Of a stretch of DNA of 64,000 nt, positions 60,001 to 64,000 are shown one piece after another. The DNA comes from Musa acuminata AAA Group (Eukaryota; Streptophyta; Magnoliopsida; Zingiberales; Musaceae): the NCBI RefSeq assembly GCF_036884655.1, contig NC_088340.1, forward strand, positions 26,820,001-26,884,000, given 5' to 3'. The position numbers and the translations under genes were made by a program. The notes beneath the pieces are model-generated. The model did not search any database. It saw only the letters and a list, made by a program, of their open reading frames with translations, and had not been told where the DNA came from. The stretch's first letter is position 1; each line of letters opens with the position of its first letter.

Positions 60001-61769
60001 TCAAACATTGTGCATCATCTATGAGAGCCACCTGTATTAACCAGCCTGAAGGAATGCAACCTTTGCATCCTGTCATAAGCTCAATTCAAGTATGCTGGTC
60101 GCGTCCTGCAGCAGAATGGATCAAGCTGAACACAGATGGGGCCTTTGAGGCCCATTCAAAGATGGGAGGTGCGGGTTTTGTGCTTAGGAACAGTGCTGCC
60201 AGATGTCTTCTTGCTGGTTGCAGATTTCTACTTGCAGGCAGCTCTTGGGCGAATGAATTTTTGGCAGTCAAAGAAGAAATCTCGGCTGCAATCCAGCTGG
60301 GTGTAAATAAGCTACTCATTGAAACTGATGCGGGATGGATTGTAAAAGTTTTGAACAAGGAGGAGGAATCTCCTCCTTGGTTCCTTCTTAATTTTCTTCG
60401 TGAGATTTTTGCTCTACTCAACTTGATCATCGAGTGGAGGGTGATAAACACCTTTGGAGAAGGCAACCAGTGTGCCCACTGCTTGCTTCTTTTGCTAAAA
60501 GGTCCAAATCAGATCACATTTGGATGCAGGATTGACATCCTGACTTTCACTGTATTTTGCGCTTGGATGAGCAAGCTGTAACTTGTAATCGGCTTTTGAG
60601 TTAGTATAGTTCTTCTCTTTTTGGAAAAAAAAAAAAAATTGTGTATCATCATATCAAATCCAAATGATAAGGAATGGAAAAAATGGTTTGAACAGAAGAA
60701 AATTAGTACGGTATACAAAATTAATGTAGTTTAGGACTAAGAATCACGGCACCTTTCTCAGAGAGGGTAATCCTTTCATGAAATGCAACACCAAAACTTT
60801 GCACAATATTCCATCAATTACTCTCTTAAGTAGCGTATTGGCACAAATTGTCAATGAGCAAGCAAATCTGTTAACTGTACGAGTTATTTTCCTAACGATT
60901 TTCCCTTTAGTGGTGTTCATGTTCAACCTGAAGCTTATAGATTCAGTTTCTGTTCGTCCTCTTCTCTGGATATGATCAAAGAATATAAACTCAGGACGAT
61001 TGAGCAAAAGCAGTTCCAAAGGCGCGTCCCCAACATGAACACCCAATATAAAAATCTAAATGAAGTAGAAATGAACAAACGAATGAAGAGGGAAAGCAAG
61101 AGACAGAGGAAGGATGGAATCGATGGACAAACGTACCTCTCCTTCGGTTCCGACTTTCTGGGAGAGAAAAAATACCAGATCGCCGCTCCCGCAGCACAAA
61201 TCAAGAACCCGATTCCCTCGTTTCGCCCTACTTGAATGCGGTAATTGTGAAGAAGAAGAAGAAGAAGAAGAAGAAGAAGGAAAAGAAAGCGAGAAAGGAA
61301 ACAAAGGCTATGAGAAGAGAGAGAGTAAAGCAAGAGAAAAAGCCAAGAAAAGAAATCCACCCGCTCCAGGAGACGCACATCCTTTTCCAGGAGCGATGCT
61401 GTCCCAGGCTCAGCATGTCATTGAGCTGCCAAATTCCTTCCGTTATCATAGCTAAAAAGAAAGAAAGGAAGGAAGAGAGAGAGGCAGAGACAGAGGTGAA
61501 GGGTCGAGGAGATGAGGAGCGCGATGGCTTACGTTGTCGTAGACGGGAGCGATGCGGTTAAAGAGAGCATGGCGTTCAGCGGTGCAGCGGACCCGATTGT
61601 TCCCCAGCCGCCGCGGCGGCGGAGGAGGAGAGCGAAGAAGGAAGAGGAAGGGTCGTCGTGGAAGCCCTAAAGAGGAGCAACGAATAGGGAGCGACGACGG
61701 AGACCAGGAGGCGGAGTGGAGGTGGCGGACGGCAGACGGAGGCGGTGCAGGACCGTTAACAGCACCCAT
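57032..61769 (-). CDS. MENG: Demethylphylloquinone (2-phytyl-1,4-naphthoquinone) methyltransferase, chloroplastic
   Basis: SAM-dependent UbiE/MenG-family enzyme that makes the last methylation in vitamin K1 (phylloquinone, photosystem I cofactor) synthesis in plastids. Minus-strand exons: 61769-61533, 61425-61361, 61227-61137, 58734-58646, 58333-58200, 58122-58061, 57899-57800 and 57132-57032. All joins keep frame and give 292 aa. The first ~50 residues are Ser/Pro/Arg-rich, as in a plastid transit peptide. Then come FNRIAPVYDN, LNDMLSLGQHRSWKRMCVSW, SAM motif I VLDLCCGSGD (108-117), GDALDLPF (165-172), YGLRNL and the conserved end GGGFMGNLVATR. The start at 61769 is the only Met ahead of the transit region. 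Intron 3 (2.4 kb) holds a LINE remnant, and intron 2 holds a short GAA repeat at 61250-61279. The gene appears intact. Confidence 0.95.
59760..60638 (+). mobile_element. 3' fragment of a LINE with RNase H domain, inside MENG intron 3
   Basis: The plus-strand frame 60021-60581 reads WSRPAAEWIKLNTDGAF, GGAGFVLRNSAARC, NEFLAVKEEISAA, LLIETDAGW and FGEGNQCAHCLL. This is an RVT_3-type RNase H as found at the end of plant L1-like elements. The last catalytic Asp (normally in CAD) is His here. The frame ends 43 bases before a run of 14 A (60625-60638), consistent with a poly(A) tail. It runs opposite to MENG. The 5' edge is a guess and I found no target-site duplication. Alternative: a host RNase H-like gene fragment. 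Confidence 0.7.
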
Positions 61770-61840
61770 GCCGACGAAAATGCGAAGGAATGGAGTGGAT
61801 GGGCGATCTCTCGCATGTGTGGCCGGGCGCAGATGATGGC

Positions 61841-61841
<1 letters not shown>

Positions 61842-61893
<52 letters not shown>

Positions 61894-61964
61894 TATTACT
61901 ATTTTTTATTTTCATTATTTTTATTATTATCATTATTATTATTATCATTATTATTATTATTATT

Positions 61965-62020
<56 letters not shown>

Positions 62021-62026
62021 TATTAA
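61842..62026. repeat. Compound ATT/ATC microsatellite
   Basis: Perfect (ATT)n runs from 61842 to about 61893. An imperfect ATT/CATT mix follows, then (ATC)n from about 61964 to 62020. It starts 73 bases upstream of the MENG start codon. The poly-Tyr, poly-Leu, poly-His and poly-Ile frames here are artefacts. Confidence 0.95.
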
Positions 62027-62737
<711 letters not shown>

Positions 62738-62749
62738 CAATCTTACTCT

Positions 62750-62778
62750 AGAAGAAGAAGAAGAAGAAGAAGAAGAAG
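62750..62778. repeat. (GAA)n microsatellite in probable TBL 3' UTR
   Basis: A GAA run of about 9-10 units ending 13 bases downstream (minus sense) of the TBL stop codon. Confidence 0.9.
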
Positions 62779-62791
62779 TGGATTTGATCAG

Positions 62792-63134
62792 TTATCTTCT
62801 CCAGGATCCTTTGCCAACTATAAGCAGAGAAGCATAGAGAAGCTCGTTCCATGAATCAGGTATTCCAGGCAAACACCAGTGGCTGCAGTCCTGAGACTTC
62901 TCGGCAGCAATTTGCTCTTCCACTGACATATATTTCTTTCTGTATATAGATGGGTGCCCATCCTTCCTATAATCTGTCAGCCTACTGATGTTAAGATATA
63001 TAACTGGAGTCCTCGTCTGTTTTAGAATTTGCTCCACAACTCTCATCTTCGATGGGTACTTGGAGAGATAAGATTGGTTAAAGATTGGCTCAGTTTCTTT
63101 ATGACACTGCCCTCCGGAATTCCATTGACCTCCC
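62792..63134 (-). CDS. Trichome-birefringence-like (TBL) protein, last exon
   Basis: C-terminal exon (about 114 aa) of a Golgi-located, GDSL-like polysaccharide O-acetyltransferase that acetylates wall xylan or related polymers. It begins after an AG acceptor at 63135-63136 with [16 protein letters not shown]. It contains [20 protein letters not shown] and the family DxxH motif in [15 protein letters not shown], ending GKGSWRR and a stop at 62792. The GDS nucleophile motif and membrane anchor must lie in upstream exons. I found none of them in 63135-64000, so that intron is longer than the remaining window. The gene is partial because the window ends. Which TBL member it is cannot be told. 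Confidence 0.9.
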
Positions 63135-64000
63135 CTGCAAAGAATCAAAAGGTTCCAGTATGTACACCCAAAAGAGAAAGATCAACATGATAAAAAACAT
63201 ATGCCCAAAATAATCTGCTTATGTATGAAAATGATCAATATGTACACACAAAATAGACTTTACATGCAAATCTAATGTTCATGTCTTTGTATATCCATAT
63301 GGGCCCACTCAAATACAGGGCCTTTGTCAACCAGGCAAGCTGTTTATCTTGTGAGAAGAACATACACTCTACAAAAAATGTACTCAAAGACGGTGCATTT
63401 GTCGAGCAGGCAGCCCATCGATATTATGAGAAGAACATGCATTCTCTTAATATGTAACATATCCGAGAAGTGTCTGTCTAATATATATACATGCAGATCA
63501 TTTACCAAGAGTTGGCCGATAATCTTTAAAATTTAAGTTCCTGTAAATTAAGATAATGATATCCTGTCTCATTTACAGATCTGAGTAACACAAAGCGGGT
63601 ATCCAATTGATTTACAGGCTTGTCTCAATAGTTTGTGATCTTTTTGTTGTATCATTAATCAGTCACTACAGGACCACCGAGTTGGTCCTCTGGTGCACCT
63701 AATAGCATTCATTTGTAAAGTTATTGATCAATTAACAGAGAGATTGCCGATCTGGGCATTTACTTGATGTTCCAAATTGATTTACTAAAAAAAATTGACC
63801 ATATTACAATAAAAATGACTACTGAGGGACTTGTAAAATGTGTATCATTTAGTAAAAGCAACCATCATTCAGCAGCATACATAGATATATGAACGAGTAT
63901 ACTGCAATCCTCGGTATGACTCCGGAAGATATCCATTCAGCAACCTAGTTCTTTCAAGTAACAAAGTCATCTCTCAACCACATTGATGAAGGTTATCAAC
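63135..64000 (-). other. Probable TBL intron
   Basis: No TBL exon or other gene is recognisable. A rough tandem duplication of 'tttgtc(aac/gag)caggca' with 'gagaagaacat' lies at about 63325-63365 and 63397-63440. The rest is ordinary A/T-rich sequence. Confidence 0.5.

Noticed and set aside
60086..60466. 126-aa minus-strand frame in MENG intron 3
   Set aside because: It is the antisense shadow of the RNase H frame, with no splice support.

Overview
This is plant nuclear DNA. Genes are split by introns, the repeats are nested LTR retrotransposons with initiator-Met-tRNA primer sites, and two of the genes are plant-specific (a DUF26 receptor kinase and a plastid MenG-type methyltransferase). 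The retroelement families resemble those I associate with monocots, possibly the banana family (Musa/Ensete). That assignment is an inference and the window alone cannot prove it.

Layout. (1) 1-4698: AT-rich intergenic DNA with a decayed tandem repeat of about 150 bp at 80-1010. (2) 4699-8932 (+): a complete eight-exon cysteine-rich receptor-like kinase (CRK). All exon joins keep frame and give 655 aa. (3) 9533-54652: about 45 kb of retrotransposons inserted in one another. (4) 54766-56524: a solo LTR with a perfect target-site duplication. (5) 57032-61769 (-): a complete eight-exon gene for the chloroplast demethylphylloquinone methyltransferase (MENG, 292 aa), with a LINE remnant in intron 3. 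(6) 61842-62778: microsatellites. (7) 62792-63134 (-): the last exon of a trichome-birefringence-like (TBL) O-acetyltransferase that continues past the window edge.

The nest, from outside in. The outermost element (9533-54652, minus) is a Ty3/gypsy element with only gag and protease. Its leader was hit by a chromovirus (about 12.1-53.6 kb, plus) that carries gag, PR, RT, RNase H, integrase and a chromodomain. That chromovirus was hit three times. A Tekay/Del-like element sits at 13921-23447 (plus; TSD AAAAT). A Sirevirus-type copia element sits at 23581-40943 (minus; TSD GGAGT). A second copia element sits at 42603-51502 (minus; TSD GGAAG). The right-hand LTR of the Sirevirus was then hit by a gag-only relative of the same broad family (31822-40280, plus; TSD GTACT). 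Removing the inserts rejoins interrupted reading frames, for example the chromovirus zinc knuckle and its RT/RNase H boundary. This is strong internal support for the reconstruction.

Most coding capacity in the nest is dead through stops, frameshifts and deletions. The main structural novelties are a 30-bp/210-bp higher-order repeat inside the 3.1-3.5 kb LTRs of the Tekay-like element, the gag-only Sirevirus relative with multiple polypurine tracts and 17-bp and 74-bp arrays in its LTRs, and dense GC-rich palindromic modules in the Sirevirus-type LTRs. I saw no CRISPR array, operon, tRNA or rRNA gene. I found no convincing wholly new protein system.
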